64,000 nucleotides of DNA from Serratia bockelmannii (GCF_008011855.1 NZ_VOUX01000033.1:1364001-1428000), one strand, 5' to 3'. Positions 18,983 to 29,431 are shown, numbered from the stretch's first letter. The notes: generated from the letters alone by a model not told the origin. A program made the numbers and translations.

Positions 18983-20305
18983 ATGAGCCAGAAAAACCTA
19001 TTGACTAAATCAGCTCTCGCAGCTGCAGTGGCAATTATTTCTTCAAACGTGTCTGCCGCAGGATTCCAGCTGAATGAGTTCTCATCAGCTGGTTTAGGAC
19101 GTTCGTATTCTGGCGAAGGCGCCATGGCGGATACGGCGGCCTCCGCAAGCCGCAACCCGGCATTGCTGATGATGTATACCCGCCCGGAACTTTCTTTCGG
19201 CGCAGTCTTCATCGATCCGGACGTCGATATCAGTGGCCGATCTCCTTCCGGCGCCAGCCTGGATGCGAAAAACATCGCACCGACAGCCTGGGTGCCGAAC
19301 CTGCATTATGTTCACCCAATTAACGATCAATTCGCCGTAGGCGGCTCGGTCACCAGCAACTTCGGTTTGGCGACCGAATATAACGACGGTTACGCGGCGG
19401 GTTCCATGGGCGGCAAAACCGATCTGGAAACCCTGAACCTGAACCTGAGCGGCGCTTATCGCCTGAACAAAAACTTCAGCTTCGGTCTGGGTTTTGACGC
19501 CGTCTACGCCAAGGCTAAACTCGAGCGTTACGCCGGCGATCTGCCAAAATTGATCGCCGGTTCAGGCAAATTGCCGCCACAGTTGGCCGGCCCGGTTTCG
19601 CAGATCCCGGCAGATACCCAAATTTCTCATCTGAAAGGCGACGAATGGGGCTTCGGCTGGAACGCCGGTATTCTCTACGAAGTGGATGAAAACAACCGTT
19701 ACGGCTTCACCTATCGCTCAGAAGTGAAAATCGACTTCGACGGCGATTACAAGAGCAGCCTGCCTTCAGCCTTCAACCCGTTGCTGGCCTCTCAAGGTCT
19801 TCCGTGGGGCACCAACGGCACCACCATTCCGGGTTCTCTGAGCCTGCACCTGCCGGAAATGTGGGAACTGTCCGGCTATAACAAAGTGGCGCCGCAGTGG
19901 GCCATCCACTACAGCCTGGCCTACACCAGTTGGAGCCAGTTCCAGGAGCTGAAAGCCACCGGCAACAACGGCCAGACCCTGTTCCAGAAGCATGAAGGCT
20001 TCAAAGACGCTTACCGCATCGCGCTGGGTACCACCTACTTCTACGACGATAACTGGACCTTCCGTACCGGTATCGCCTTCGATGACAGCCCGGTGCCTGC
20101 CCAAAACCGTTCGATCTCCATTCCCGATCAGGACCGTTTCTGGCTGAGTGCCGGTACTACCTATGCGTTCAACAAAGACGCCTCGGTCGACGTCGGCGTG
20201 TCCTACATGCACGGCCAGAAAGTCACCATCAACGAAGGTCCTTATACCTTCACCTCCGAAGGCAAGGCCTGGCTGTACGGCGCCAACTTCAACTACCGCT
20301 TCTAA
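18983..20305 (+). CDS. fadL: Long-chain fatty acid outer-membrane transporter FadL
   Basis: 440 residues from the ATG at 18983 (gagg 8 nt upstream; an in-frame TTG two codons earlier is not needed). A signal peptide covers ~1-25 (cleavage after SAA or VSA, then [10 protein letters not shown]). The mature N-terminus forms the hatch with [11 protein letters not shown] and an NPA motif (SRNPALLMM), followed by a 14-strand barrel ending in aromatic Phe (NFNYRF). It binds and imports long-chain fatty acids across the outer membrane. Regulation is by the upstream FadR sites, pairing it with fadIJ in one regulon. Confidence 0.97.
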   Translation: MSQKNLLTKSALAAAVAIISSNVSAAGFQLNEFSSAGLGRSYSGEGAMADTAASASRNPALLMMYTRPELSFGAVFIDPDVDISGRSPSGASLDAKNIAPTAWVPNLHYVHPINDQFAVGGSVTSNFGLATEYNDGYAAGSMGGKTDLETLNLNLSGAYRLNKNFSFGLGFDAVYAKAKLERYAGDLPKLIAGSGKLPPQLAGPVSQIPADTQISHLKGDEWGFGWNAGILYEVDENNRYGFTYRSEVKIDFDGDYKSSLPSAFNPLLASQGLPWGTNGTTIPGSLSLHLPEMWELSGYNKVAPQWAIHYSLAYTSWSQFQELKATGNNGQTLFQKHEGFKDAYRIALGTTYFYDDNWTFRTGIAFDDSPVPAQNRSISIPDQDRFWLSAGTTYAFNKDASVDVGVSYMHGQKVTINEGPYTFTSEGKAWLYGANFNYRF

Positions 20306-20325
20306 TCTCACTTGGGATGGATGCC

Positions 20326-20349
20326 AAAGCGCCCCCTGGGGCGCTTTTT
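20326..20349 (+). terminator. fadL terminator
   Basis: Stem AAAGCGCCCC / GGGGCGCTTT with a 2-nt loop, then TTTTTC. It begins 21 nt after the fadL stop. Confidence 0.85.
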
Positions 20350-20373
20350 CTTTGCCTGTCGCTCGCGCGGGCA

Positions 20374-20401
20374 TAAAAAAACCCGCCTGACGGCGGGTTT
20401 T
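20374..20401 (-). terminator. mlaA / ccm operon terminator
   Basis: Stem AAACCCGCC / GGCGGGTTT. On the minus strand it is followed by a U-run (the AAAAAAA at 20374-20380). It lies 20 nt past the mlaA stop. Confidence 0.85.
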
Positions 20402-20421
20402 CATTGGCATAATGCCCGGGA

Positions 20422-21180
20422 TTACTGCGAGTCGATCTCGTCCAGTTCGCCCTGAATCGCCTTGGCGTTCGGGTTCTCTTCCGGCTTGAGCGAACCGCCG
20501 TTGGCGATGAAATCGTGGCGCTGGAAGTAAGCTTCGCGCACCATGATGTAAGGATCGGAGGAATTGCGCAGCAGACCGTCGGAATCCAGCAGTTGAGCGC
20601 GGGTTTCGATACCCTCGACCACCCATTTGCCCGCCGACATCCAGAAGGTCAGGTAGCTCAGCATCGGATACAGCGTATCCGCAAAGTCGCCACCTTCGTC
20701 ACGCAGGGTAAAGCTGCCGTAGCCCGGCAACATCACGTACGGGCCGTAACCCACATCGTAATGCCCCAACGTGCTGCCGAAGCGATTCGGCTCTTCGCGC
20801 GCCAGTTTCGGGTTGGCCATGCCGGCCACGTCGATCAGGCCGCCCATCCCGAGTAGGGTGTTCAGGAAGAAACGGTTGAAGTGGATCATCCCGCGGTAAG
20901 GATCGCCCTTCAGGAAGGCGTTGACCATGCTGGCCGGCTCTTCCAGGTTGGAGGTGAAGTTGCTGATGCCGTTACGCGCCGGCATCGGCACGTAGTCACG
21001 CCAGGCCACCGCGACCGGACGCAAGATATAAGGATCCAGGACGTTGTAGTTGAAGTCGAACATCGTCCGGTTAAATCCTTCCAGAGGATCAGAACGCCCT
21101 TGCGGCTCATTGTCTGGCGCGCTGGCACAGCCCACCAGTAATGCCGCTGCGAATGCCACCCCAGTCAGGCGAAAGTTCAT
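20422..21180 (-). CDS. mlaA: Outer-membrane lipoprotein MlaA (VacJ), phospholipid retrograde transport
   Basis: 252 residues from the ATG at 21180 (ggag 7 nt upstream). Lipoprotein signal with LVGC (Cys18). MlaA removes mislocalised phospholipids from the outer leaflet of the outer membrane together with OmpC/F and passes them to MlaC. Family segments: DPLEGFNRTMFDFNYNV, NGISNFTSNLEEP and GYGPYVMLPGYGSFTLRD. It starts only 28 nt after the ccmI stop with no hairpin between them, so here it may be the distal gene of the ccm operon, which is not the case in E. coli. Confidence 0.95.
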   Translation of the reverse strand: MNFRLTGVAFAAALLVGCASAPDNEPQGRSDPLEGFNRTMFDFNYNVLDPYILRPVAVAWRDYVPMPARNGISNFTSNLEEPASMVNAFLKGDPYRGMIHFNRFFLNTLLGMGGLIDVAGMANPKLAREEPNRFGSTLGHYDVGYGPYVMLPGYGSFTLRDEGGDFADTLYPMLSYLTFWMSAGKWVVEGIETRAQLLDSDGLLRNSSDPYIMVREAYFQRHDFIANGGSLKPEENPNAKAIQGELDEIDSQ

Positions 21181-21208
21181 ATTTTTCTCCATAAAAACAC
21201 GTTCGGTC

Positions 21209-22423
21209 TTATTTTTCAGGGACCTGCTTGTTTATCTGAACGCTAACCTGCTCTTTACCGCTGAATGTCTGCAGCGAGCTTTCGCCGAACCAGTCCCCCG
21301 GTTGCGGCGTGGCCAATCCGTCCTGTGAGAGGCGCACACGCACCTGCACCTGATGCTGCGCCGAGAGCAGACGCTCGGGCATCATGGCGTTGCTGTCATC
21401 CAGTGAGAAAGACAGCGGAAAACGGCTCAACGGCAATTGTTTTACTGCGACCGGCACCGGGCTGACGCCGTCGGTGACCGAAATGACCAGCGTCCCCTGC
21501 GGCGGCATGGCTTTCGCCGCCTGCGGTGACAGCGCAACGGTCACATTCAGTTTAACAGTTTCTCCGCCGGCCTGGGCTTTTGCTTGTGCAATACTGCGCT
21601 TTATCACTTCCGCGCGCGGATCGTTGGCCGGCAGCAGCTGCAGCATCACTTGCCAGGCGCCGATCGCCTGCTTGAAATCGCCCTGTTCGAAGGCATTGAA
21701 CGCCAGCAGGCTGAGCACCCGCGGATCGCTGTGGTTTTCCGCGATCATGCGCCGCAACAGCTGCGTCGCCTGCTTGTTATCCTCCGGATCGTTGGATCGC
21801 GTCAAGACCTCGGCATAGCCGAGCCGCACTTCCAGACTATTCGGATCCAATTGATAAGCATGAGCAAAGGCCTGCGTAGCGGTAGTGGCATTGTTCAACG
21901 CCATGCCGACGCGCCCCAGCATCATCCAGTCGTTGATATTGCGATCGTCCTGCTGCAGCGCGGTGCGCAGCCCCAGTCCGAGACGGGCAATCTCTTCCAT
22001 GCTCAGCGGTTTGGCGCGCTCGTTGGCGACGCGCTCGCGCAATTCCGGCATTTGCGCCTGCACCAGACGCCAGTCCAGCACCTGCGCCAACCCGCCGGTT
22101 TTCAGATAAAAGCCAACGGTCACCGCCAGCAATAACAGCACGCCCGGCACCAGCGCCCAGCGGTTGATCGGCTTCGCCTGCGCTATCTGCTCGGCCGGGA
22201 TGTCGTTCAACAGGTTCTGTTGCAGCTCTTTGACCAGTTCCGGACGCTCGGCCACCACGCCCTGCTGCTCATCCTGCTCCAGCTCGCTGAGGCGATCCTG
22301 ATAAAACGCTTTGTTCAACGCATCGCGCGTGGCGGCGCTCTGCTTGCCGTGGCGCATCGCCGGCACCACCAGCAACGCGGCGGCGCCGGCCAACAACACG
22401 CAAATAATCAGCCAAAAAGCCAT
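21209..22423 (-). CDS. ccmI: Cytochrome c biogenesis protein CcmI (TPR subunit)
   Basis: 404 residues. The N-terminal two TM helices (~1-25 and ~90-108) are joined by a cytoplasmic coiled segment with a DRLSELEQDEQQG leucine-zipper-like stretch. A periplasmic TPR domain (~150-270; GRVGMALNNATTATQAFAHAYQLDPN, AFNAFEQGDFKQAIGAWQVML) follows, and then a C-terminal beta-rich domain. CcmI escorts apocytochrome c to the CcmF/H haem lyase. In E. coli this part is fused to CcmH, whereas here it is a separate gene whose start overlaps the ccmH stop by 1 nt. Confidence 0.92.
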   Translation of the reverse strand: MAFWLIICVLLAGAAALLVVPAMRHGKQSAATRDALNKAFYQDRLSELEQDEQQGVVAERPELVKELQQNLLNDIPAEQIAQAKPINRWALVPGVLLLLAVTVGFYLKTGGLAQVLDWRLVQAQMPELRERVANERAKPLSMEEIARLGLGLRTALQQDDRNINDWMMLGRVGMALNNATTATQAFAHAYQLDPNSLEVRLGYAEVLTRSNDPEDNKQATQLLRRMIAENHSDPRVLSLLAFNAFEQGDFKQAIGAWQVMLQLLPANDPRAEVIKRSIAQAKAQAGGETVKLNVTVALSPQAAKAMPPQGTLVISVTDGVSPVPVAVKQLPLSRFPLSFSLDDSNAMMPERLLSAQHQVQVRVRLSQDGLATPQPGDWFGESSLQTFSGKEQVSVQINKQVPEK

Positions 22424-22890
22424 TAGGGTTTCTTCCTGTCAGTCTCTTGCAACAGCGCCGCCAGGCGCTGCCGTTCCCGTTCGGAGAATGCATCGTCCAC
22501 CACCGCGTCGGGCTTGCGACGGGTGCGCAGGATCACTACCGCCCCGCCGATCAATACGAACAGCAGCGGGCCGATCCACAAGATCAGCGTCGCCGGCGTT
22601 ACCGGCGGTTCGTAGGTGACGAAGTTGCCATAACGCGCCACCATGTAGTCGATGATCTGCTGCTTGTTTTGCCCCTGCATCATCAGCTCGTACACCTTGG
22701 TGCGCATGTCGGCGGCGATGATAGCGTTGGAATCGGCAATGCTGTTGTTTTGGCATTTCGGGCAGCGCAGCTGTTCGGTCAACTCGCGATACTGCTGCTC
22801 CTGCTCGACGGAGTTGAAGCGATAGGTATCGATCGCCGCGGCGGTGCTCCAGCTCAGCAGCGCGGCGCACAGCAGAACAATCAACCTCAT
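22423..22890 (-). CDS. ccmH: Cytochrome c-type biogenesis protein CcmH (thiol-oxidoreductase subunit)
   Basis: 155 residues. A signal peptide (~1-19) is followed by the LRCPKCQ redox motif (Cys43, Cys46) in the periplasmic three-helix domain, and one TM helix lies near 103-123. It reduces the apocytochrome CXXCH thiols so haem can be attached. It corresponds to the N-terminal half of E. coli CcmH. The gene overlaps ccmG at its start (4 nt). Confidence 0.94.
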   Translation of the reverse strand: MRLIVLLCAALLSWSTAAAIDTYRFNSVEQEQQYRELTEQLRCPKCQNNSIADSNAIIAADMRTKVYELMMQGQNKQQIIDYMVARYGNFVTYEPPVTPATLILWIGPLLFVLIGGAVVILRTRRKPDAVVDDAFSERERQRLAALLQETDRKKP

Positions 22891-23438
22891 GCCTCGCCCC
22901 CGTACTTTTTATACAGCGGCAGCACTTCCTGCTGCCAGACGCGCTCGTTCATGTCGCCGGCGTGGCGATAGCGAATGATCCCCTGGCCGTCGATAAGGAA
23001 GGTCTCAGGCGCGCCGTACACCCCGAGATCCAACCCCAGCATGCCGTCGCCGTCGTACAGGCTGAGTGCATAGGGATTGCCGAGGGAATTCAGCCAGGTC
23101 ACCGCCTTGGCGCGATCGTCTTTATAGTTCAAGCCGACCACCCGCACGCCGCGCGCCGCCAGCGTATTGAGATACTGGTGCTCCGCACGGCAGGTCGGGC
23201 ACCAGGTCGCCCAGACGTTGAGCAAGATCGGCTTGCCGTCGCGCAGCACCGCCTGATCGTAGGTTTTGCCGGGCTGATCCAGCGATTCCAGCCTGAAGGT
23301 CGGCACCGGTTTGCCGATCAGCGCCGACTCCAGCATGGTCGGATCTTCGCCGCCCGCGTTGCGCGTCAGCTGCACCATCAGCGCCGCCACCAACAGCAGG
23401 AAGAGTATCAATGGGATAAACAGCAGCTTACGCTTCAT
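22887..23438 (-). CDS. ccmG: Thiol:disulfide interchange protein CcmG/DsbE
   Basis: 183 residues from the ATG at 23438, which overlaps the ccmF stop (ATGA). The ORF extends 23 codons upstream inside ccmF but has no homology there. It has an N-terminal membrane anchor (~5-22) and a periplasmic thioredoxin fold with WATWCPTC (Cys80, Cys83) and the cis-Pro segment GAPETFLIDG. The acidic-environment GLNYKDD stretch of CcmG is also seen. It keeps apocytochrome c or CcmH reduced. Confidence 0.95.
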   Translation of the reverse strand: MKRKLLFIPLILFLLLVAALMVQLTRNAGGEDPTMLESALIGKPVPTFRLESLDQPGKTYDQAVLRDGKPILLNVWATWCPTCRAEHQYLNTLAARGVRVVGLNYKDDRAKAVTWLNSLGNPYALSLYDGDGMLGLDLGVYGAPETFLIDGQGIIRYRHAGDMNERVWQQEVLPLYKKYGGEA

Positions 23439-25405
23439 GATTGCGCCTCCAGCTTGCCTTCGCGCTTGAGCTTTTTGCTCATGCGATAACGCGGGTCGAG
23501 AATGCACAGCAGGCCGCCGATCGCCATAAAGACGCCGCCGAACCAGATCCAGCGCACGAAGGGTTTGTAATACAGGCGCACCGCCCAGGAGCCGTCTTCC
23601 AGCTCCTCGCCCAGCGCCGCGTACAGATCGCGGCTGAACCCGCCGTCGATCGCCGCCTCGGTCATCATGCTGCGCGCCACGCTGTAGTAGCGTTTCTCCG
23701 CATGCAGCGTCGCCTCCGGCTTGCCGTTGCGCGTCACGTCGATGATGCCGACGCCGCCGCTGTAGTTCGGGCCGCGAATGTCGTGCACGTCGCGGAACAC
23801 GAAATGATAGTTGTGGATATCCACGCTGTCGCCGGCCTTCATCCGCACGTCGCGCTCCACGCTGTAGTTCTGGCTGAAGGCGATGCCGATCACCGTCACC
23901 GCCACGCCGAGGTGGCCGAGCACCATGCCCCAGTGGCTGCGGGACAGCTGCCGCAGGCCGCGCCAGAAACCGTGACGATGGGTGGCGCGCTCATGCAGCT
24001 CCATCAGCGTCAGGATGATCACCCACAGCGCCATGATCAGGCCCACCACCGTCATGCCGGCGATGCTGTCCTGCAGCAGCCACGGCAGCAGAATCGACAG
24101 CACCAGCGTCGCCAGCAGCGCTACGCCGAGGCGCCGCCACAGCTTGCGCGGCTCATCGCGGCGCCAGCGCACCAGCGGCCCAATGCCCAACAGCAGCGCC
24201 AGCGGCGCCATCAGCCAGGTGAACATGGTATTGAAGAACGGCTCGCCGATCGAAATGCTGCCCAGCCCCAACTGTTTGTGCACCAGCGGCAGCAGCGTGC
24301 CCAACAGCACCACCAGCATGGCGGCGATCAGCAGCACGTTATTGCCCAGCAGGAAGGTCTCACGCGAGAAAGTCTCGTGCTGTACCCGGCTACGCACCTG
24401 GCCGCCCTTGACCGCGTACAGCAGCAGCGAACCGCCGATGACGATCACCAGATAGGCGAGAATAAACATGCCGCGCGCCGGGTCGGAGGCGAAGGAGTGC
24501 ACCGAGACCAGCACGCCGGAGCGCACCAGGAAGGTGCCCAGCAGGCACAGCGAGAAGGCGGTGATCGCCAGCAGCACCGTCCAGGCTTTGAACGTGCCGC
24601 GTTTCTCGGTCACCGCCAGCGAATGCATCAGCGCGGTGCCGGCCAGCCACGGCATAAAGGAGGCGTTCTCCACCGGATCCCAGAACCACCAACCGCCCCA
24701 GCCCAACTCATAGTAGGCCCAGGCCGATCCGAGCACGATGCCCAGCGTGAGGAACACCCAGGCGGCGGTAGTCCACGGGCGTGACCAGCGCGCCCAGGCG
24801 GTGTCGAGCCGGCCGGCCATCAACGAGGCGATGGCGAACGCGAAGGCGACCGAGAAGCCGACATAGCCCATGTACAGCAGCGGCGGGTGGAAAATCAGGC
24901 CGATATCCTGCAGCAGCGGGTTGAGATCGCTGCCGTCGATCGGGAAGTTCGGCAGCGTGCGGGTGAACGGGTTGGAGGTCATGATGATGAACAGCAGGAA
25001 ACCGGCGGTGATCATGCCCATCACCGACAGCACCCGCGCCACCGCGTCCTGCGGCATCGCCCGGCTGCACAACGCCACCGCCAGCGACCAGCAACTCAGC
25101 AGCAGCACCCACAGCAGCAGCGAACCTTCGTGCGCCCCCCAGGTGGCGGCGATGCGGTAATACACCGGCAGTTGGGTATTGGAGTTGGTGGCCACGTAGG
25201 CGACGGTAAAGTCGTTGACCACGAAGGCATGCACCAGGCACAGGAACGCCAGCGCAATCGCCGCGAATATGCCATAGGTCAGCGGCCGGGCCACCGCCAT
25301 CATGCGGCTGTCCTGCCGCGCCGCGCCCCACTGCGGGTAGATGCTCAGCAACAGCGCGATCGCCAGCGCCAGGCACAGCAGAAAACTGCCCAGTTCCGGC
25401 ATCAT
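23435..25405 (-). CDS. ccmF: Haem lyase subunit CcmF
   Basis: 656 residues with about 15 TM helices, the largest Ccm protein. It has the periplasmic WWD haem-handling motif [19 protein letters not shown] and conserved periplasmic His residues (e.g. [26 protein letters not shown]). With CcmH/I it ligates haem from holo-CcmE to apocytochrome c. It overlaps ccmE by 4 nt and ccmG by 4 nt, typical of this tightly packed operon. Confidence 0.97.
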   Translation of the reverse strand: MMPELGSFLLCLALAIALLLSIYPQWGAARQDSRMMAVARPLTYGIFAAIALAFLCLVHAFVVNDFTVAYVATNSNTQLPVYYRIAATWGAHEGSLLLWVLLLSCWSLAVALCSRAMPQDAVARVLSVMGMITAGFLLFIIMTSNPFTRTLPNFPIDGSDLNPLLQDIGLIFHPPLLYMGYVGFSVAFAFAIASLMAGRLDTAWARWSRPWTTAAWVFLTLGIVLGSAWAYYELGWGGWWFWDPVENASFMPWLAGTALMHSLAVTEKRGTFKAWTVLLAITAFSLCLLGTFLVRSGVLVSVHSFASDPARGMFILAYLVIVIGGSLLLYAVKGGQVRSRVQHETFSRETFLLGNNVLLIAAMLVVLLGTLLPLVHKQLGLGSISIGEPFFNTMFTWLMAPLALLLGIGPLVRWRRDEPRKLWRRLGVALLATLVLSILLPWLLQDSIAGMTVVGLIMALWVIILTLMELHERATHRHGFWRGLRQLSRSHWGMVLGHLGVAVTVIGIAFSQNYSVERDVRMKAGDSVDIHNYHFVFRDVHDIRGPNYSGGVGIIDVTRNGKPEATLHAEKRYYSVARSMMTEAAIDGGFSRDLYAALGEELEDGSWAVRLYYKPFVRWIWFGGVFMAIGGLLCILDPRYRMSKKLKREGKLEAQS

Positions 25406-25896
25406 GACTTGGCACCCTCCGCCTGCGGCGCGTTATACGCTTCCGCCGGCCCTTTGTGATTCTCTTTCATCGCGTCGGCCACTTCTGGCGGCGTGTATTT
25501 CTCGTCGTGCTTGGCCAGCACTTCGCGCGCATTGACCACGTTGCCCTCGCCCAGCACGCCCTGCGCCACCACGCCCTGTCCTTCGCGGAACAGGTCCGGC
25601 AGAATGCCAGTGTAGGTCACGCCGATCGCGCCGCGCGCGTCGTAAATCTTGAAGCTGACCTGCAGCGTATTGGGATCGCGTTTCACCGAGCCGGGCATCA
25701 CCATGCCGCCGATACGCAGCCGCTGGCCGACCTCGGGCTTCTCATGATTTTCGCCCTTGCCCTGCAGGATTTCACCCGGGGTATAGAACAGATCGATGTT
25801 GGAGCGCAGCGCGTACAGCATCAGGGTTGCGGTCAGCGCAATGCCGATCAGCACAACGATCGCCAGATAAAGGCGGCTTTTACGACGTGGATTCAC
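25402..25896 (-). CDS. ccmE: Haem chaperone CcmE
   Basis: 164 residues from a GTG start at 25896 that overlaps the ccmD stop (GTGA). An N-terminal TM anchor (~10-29) is followed by an OB-fold periplasmic domain. The covalent haem ligand His130 and Tyr134 are in AKHDEKY. It receives haem from CcmABCD and hands it to CcmF/H. The C-terminal tail is Lys/Glu-rich and flexible. Confidence 0.96.
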   Translation of the reverse strand: MNPRRKSRLYLAIVVLIGIALTATLMLYALRSNIDLFYTPGEILQGKGENHEKPEVGQRLRIGGMVMPGSVKRDPNTLQVSFKIYDARGAIGVTYTGILPDLFREGQGVVAQGVLGEGNVVNAREVLAKHDEKYTPPEVADAMKENHKGPAEAYNAPQAEGAKS

Positions 25897-26129
25897 AATG
25901 ATTTCTCCCGCGGTGCGGCGGATTTTTGTTTTGATTGTTGCGCATGGCGAATGCGCCGCTCGCGCGCCTGACGGCGGCCGATCTCGGCGAGCAACTGCCG
26001 CCGCTGCCAGACGGTGTGTGCCACCAGCCCCAACAGCGAAATCAGCGTGACGGCGACCGCCAGCCAGACATAGAAGGCATAACCGCCCATGGCGAAAAAC
26101 GCCGGCCAGGAATCGAATGCGGCATTCAT
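25893..26129 (-). CDS. ccmD: Haem exporter subunit CcmD
   Basis: 78 residues. One TM helix near residues 15-38 is preceded by the [14 protein letters not shown] family segment, and a positively charged cytoplasmic tail follows ([17 protein letters not shown]). CcmD is needed to release holo-CcmE from the CcmABC ABC complex. It overlaps both ccmC (stop/start, 4 nt) and ccmE. Confidence 0.94.
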   Translation of the reverse strand: MNAAFDSWPAFFAMGGYAFYVWLAVAVTLISLLGLVAHTVWQRRQLLAEIGRRQARERRIRHAQQSKQKSAAPREKSL

Positions 26130-26863
26130 GACTGACGCTCCTTATTCACCAGCCCGGCAACCCACGGGCGCTGGCGCTCCTGGAACAGAATCAAATTGCG
26201 CAGACGCATCAGCGTCAACGTAACGAACAACAGCAGGTAGCCGAGGATCGCCCAGCGCAGCGGGGTGCGCATACTTGGCGCGATGGATTGCTGCATGTTG
26301 GTCGAGCCCTGATGCAGCGTATTCCACCATTCGACGGAGAAATGGATGATCGGAATGTTCACCACGCCCACCAGCACCAGAATGCCGGCGGCCCGGCCCG
26401 CCAGGCGGCGGTCTTCGAAAGCGTTATACAGCGCGATGACGCCCATATAAAGGAACAGCAGCACCAGCTCGGAGGTCAGCCGCGCGTCCCACACCCACCA
26501 GGTGCCCCACATCGGCTTGCCCCAGGCGGAGCCGGTCACCAGCGCGATAAAGGTGAACACCGCGCCGATCGGCGCCATCGCCGCCACCACGGTATCGGAC
26601 ATTTTCATCTGCCACACCAGGCCGATAAACGCCGCCACCGCCATCGAGGCATAGATGCCCATCGACCACATGGCCGCCGGCACGTGAATATAAATGATGC
26701 GGAAGCTGTCGCCCTGCTGATAATCCTTCGGCGCGAAACCAAAGCCCCATGCCCAGCCAAGCAGCAGGCAGGCCGCCGCCGCCAGCCCCAGCCAGGGGAT
26801 AAAGCGGCCGCAGACGTGATACAGCCGTTCAGGCCGCGCCAGTTGATGTAACCATTTCCACAT
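26126..26863 (-). CDS. ccmC: Haem transporter subunit CcmC
   Basis: 245 residues with six TM helices. The periplasmic tryptophan-rich WWD motif is [21 protein letters not shown], and conserved His residues flank it ([12 protein letters not shown] and [18 protein letters not shown]). It attaches haem to CcmE. It is separated from ccmB by ~120 nt, the only real gap inside the ccm operon. The RBS is weak, but the ATG at 26863 is the first in frame and matches family N-termini. Confidence 0.96.
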   Translation of the reverse strand: MWKWLHQLARPERLYHVCGRFIPWLGLAAAACLLLGWAWGFGFAPKDYQQGDSFRIIYIHVPAAMWSMGIYASMAVAAFIGLVWQMKMSDTVVAAMAPIGAVFTFIALVTGSAWGKPMWGTWWVWDARLTSELVLLFLYMGVIALYNAFEDRRLAGRAAGILVLVGVVNIPIIHFSVEWWNTLHQGSTNMQQSIAPSMRTPLRWAILGYLLLFVTLTLMRLRNLILFQERQRPWVAGLVNKERQS

Positions 26864-26983
26864 TGTCGTCAGTGCTCACGGTAATTTTTATGCGTCGGCC
26901 GCCCCGAGCGATCGAAACGGCGAAAATCTTCTGCAGGGTACGCTCTTGTCGGCCTTGCCCCGTCTGTTCATTTAATACGTTAG

Positions 26984-27646
26984 CTAGTGCACGCTCACTC
27001 GCAGCGCCGCTGCGGTGGCAAACGGTGCCAATGTCACGCTGCCCGCCAGCATCGCACCGAGTATCGCCAGGTAACCGTCGATCGGCATGCCCATCGAGGC
27101 GGCGTCGATCGCGCCGGTGGCGAAGATCAGCACCGGGATATACAGCGGCAGCACCAGCAGGCTGAGTAGCACGCCCCCTTTGCGCAAGCCGACGGTCAAC
27201 CCCACGCCGATAGCGCCGATCAGGCTCAGCGTCGGCGTGCCGAGCAGCAGCGTACCCGCCACCGCCAGCCAGGTTTGCATATCGAGCGACAACAGCAGCG
27301 CCACCAGCGGCGACAGGATCAGCAGCGGCAATCCCGTCACGACCCAGTGAGCACACACTTTGCCCAGCACCGTCATCGGCAGCGGCGTCGGCAGCAGCAA
27401 CAGCTGCTCCAGCGATCCGTCGAGAAAGTCGTCGCGAAACAGCCGCTCCAGCGACAGCAGCGAGGCCAGCAGCGCCGCCACCCACACGATGCCCGGCGCA
27501 ATGCGCGCCAGCAGCTGCGGTTCAGGGCCAATCCCCAGCGGGAACAGCGTGATCACAATCAGGAAAAACCACAGCGGGTTGACGATCTCCGACCCTTTAC
27601 GGCAGGCGATCTTCAATTCGCGACGCACCAGAGTCAAAAACATCAC
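26984..27646 (-). CDS. ccmB: Haem exporter permease CcmB
   Basis: 220 residues with six TM segments, an ABC-2 type permease partnering CcmA. Family signatures near the N-terminus are [22 protein letters not shown], and the central [18 protein letters not shown] is clear. It acts with CcmA/C/D in the ATP-dependent release of holo-CcmE. Its start overlaps the ccmA stop by 4 nt. Confidence 0.95.
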   Translation of the reverse strand: MMFLTLVRRELKIACRKGSEIVNPLWFFLIVITLFPLGIGPEPQLLARIAPGIVWVAALLASLLSLERLFRDDFLDGSLEQLLLLPTPLPMTVLGKVCAHWVVTGLPLLILSPLVALLLSLDMQTWLAVAGTLLLGTPTLSLIGAIGVGLTVGLRKGGVLLSLLVLPLYIPVLIFATGAIDAASMGMPIDGYLAILGAMLAGSVTLAPFATAAALRVSVH

Positions 27647-28287
27647 AAACTCCCCGCGTCGTGTTCCGCCAAACGAATTTTGCCCACCGTTTGGCTGACG
27701 CCGGCCAAATCCTGATGCGTGGTCAACAATACCATGCCGCCCCGCTGCGCATGTTGTTCAAAAAGGCTAATCAACTCGGCCACGCCCTGTTTATCGATTG
27801 CCGTCAACGGTTCATCGAGGATCCACAGCGGCGCCGCGCTGAGCCACAATCGCGCCAGCGCCACCCGCCGCTGTTGCCCGGCCGAAAGCTGCGCCACCGG
27901 CAGATCTTCGTACCCCACCAACCCCACCTGCTCCAGCGCGCGCCAGATGGCCTGATGCTCGGCCGCGCCGCGCACCGCCTGATAAAACTGCAGATTTTCG
28001 AAGGGTGTCAATACGGCTTTGATGCCCGGTTGATGGCCGATAAACAGCAAATCTTGCTGATACGCCGCGCGATCGCGCAGCGTGTTGCGCCCGCGCCAGC
28101 ACACCTCACCGCCGTCCGGCCGCGCCAGACCGGCGAGGATGCGCAGCAAACTGGTCTTGCCCGCGCCGTTCGGCCCTTCTACCTGAATGATATCGCCCGG
28201 CTGAACTGAAAAGCTTAGCTCGCTAAACAGGATGCGCTCATCGCGCACGCAACTCAGACTTTTGGCTTCCAGCATCAGGGAACTCAT
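27643..28287 (-). CDS. ccmA: Haem exporter ATP-binding protein CcmA
   Basis: 214 residues, an ABC ATPase. Walker A is GPNGAGKTS (38-46), the signature is [14 protein letters not shown], Walker B is LWILDEP and the H-loop is LLTTHQD. It is the first gene of the ccmABCDEFGHI operon on the minus strand. The start at 28287 has only a weak RBS (aaaga). An internal ATG four codons later is possible. Confidence 0.95.
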   Translation of the reverse strand: MSSLMLEAKSLSCVRDERILFSELSFSVQPGDIIQVEGPNGAGKTSLLRILAGLARPDGGEVCWRGRNTLRDRAAYQQDLLFIGHQPGIKAVLTPFENLQFYQAVRGAAEHQAIWRALEQVGLVGYEDLPVAQLSAGQQRRVALARLWLSAAPLWILDEPLTAIDKQGVAELISLFEQHAQRGGMVLLTTHQDLAGVSQTVGKIRLAEHDAGSL

Positions 28288-28504
28288 ATTTTTCTTTGGG
28301 ATAGCGAATCATAGCATAAGCCTTTCCCCACACGCAGCCTGCGGCGGGCGCGCCGAGGGGCCAATATGGCGAGCAGGATCAAGAATGCGTGGAAAAAATC
28401 GGCGGATTTTAACTCTTGTTACCTTTTTCTGTATTTCGCCGCATTTTGGCCGGGCAACTACGCTTAATGACGTGACCTCACCCTTATTGAGCAGGAGCGA
28501 CAGC

Positions 28505-29431
28505 ATGAACGACCAGCAACGCCAGCAGCACGAGCCGGATGAGACAATGCAGGTAGAGAGCGAAGAGCAGGAACAGGGCAAACGCGAAATCGAAGTCAGG
28601 GAAGAGAATCTGCCGTCACGCGCGGCGGCGGTGCATGAACAGATCCGAATGGAAGGCGAAAAAGAGCTGGAGCGCGACGGGCTGGCGCTGCTGTGGTCGG
28701 CGATTGCCGCCGGGCTGTCGATGGGCGCCTCGCTGGCGGCGAAAGGCATTTTCCACGCCCGCTTGCCGGACGATCCCAGCCGCTTTTTCATTGAGAACCT
28801 CGGCTACACCTTCGGTTTTATCATTGTCATCATGGCGCGCCAGCAGCTGTTTACCGAAAACACCGTCACGGCGGTGCTGCCCATTATGCATAAACCCACG
28901 CCGCGCAACCTGCTTATCCTGCTGCGCCTGTGGGGCGTGGTGCTGCTCGGCAATCTGATCGGCACCGCGCTGGCGGCGCTGGCGTTTACCCATATGCCGC
29001 TGTTCGACGCCGAAACGCGCCGCGCCTTCATCAGCCTGGGCGAAGAGGTGATGCGCCATACGCCGGGAGAAATGTTCGCCAACGGCATCCTGGCCGGCTG
29101 GATCATCGCCACCATGGTATGGATGTTCCCGGCCGCCGGCGCGGCGAAAATTTGGGTGATCGTGTTGATGACCTACCTGGTGGCGATTTGCGATTTGACG
29201 CATATCGTGGTCGGCTCGGTGGAGATCCTGTATCTGGTGTTCAACGGCGCGATTGGCTGGCAAGCATTCGTTTATCCGTTCGCCCTGCCGACGCTGGCGG
29301 GTAACATCATCGGCGGCACCTTTATCTTTGCGCTGATCAGCCACGCGCAAATCCGCAACGATTTGAGCGCCAAAAATAAGGCAGCGCGGCTGCAAGAGGA
29401 AAAACGGCGCCACGGCGGAGAAAAACCGTGA
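28505..29431 (+). CDS. yfdC: YfdC, formate/nitrite transporter (FNT) family inner-membrane protein
   Basis: 308 residues from the ATG at 28505 (aggag 7 nt upstream). The frame continues upstream to 28232, but that part shadows ccmA. An acidic, charged N-terminal tail (~1-60, with REENLPSRAAAVHE) precedes the six-helix FNT fold: GLSMGASLAAKGIF, ENLGYTFGFIIVIMARQQLF, FANGILAGWIIATMVWM and HIVVGSVEILYLVFNGAI. The gene matches E. coli YfdC closely and sits upstream of argW as there. The substrate is not established. Confidence 0.93.
   Translation: MNDQQRQQHEPDETMQVESEEQEQGKREIEVREENLPSRAAAVHEQIRMEGEKELERDGLALLWSAIAAGLSMGASLAAKGIFHARLPDDPSRFFIENLGYTFGFIIVIMARQQLFTENTVTAVLPIMHKPTPRNLLILLRLWGVVLLGNLIGTALAALAFTHMPLFDAETRRAFISLGEEVMRHTPGEMFANGILAGWIIATMVWMFPAAGAAKIWVIVLMTYLVAICDLTHIVVGSVEILYLVFNGAIGWQAFVYPFALPTLAGNIIGGTFIFALISHAQIRNDLSAKNKAARLQEEKRRHGGEKP

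Noticed and set aside
26888-26971. A 27-codon ORF on the minus strand filling the ccmB-ccmC spacer
   Set aside because: No ribosome site, no similarity, Arg-rich random-like composition. It is more likely to be a chance frame in GC-rich DNA.
28232-28504. N-terminal extension of yfdC
   Set aside because: The added sequence is the antisense of ccmA and does not match YfdC. The ATG at 28505 has the RBS.
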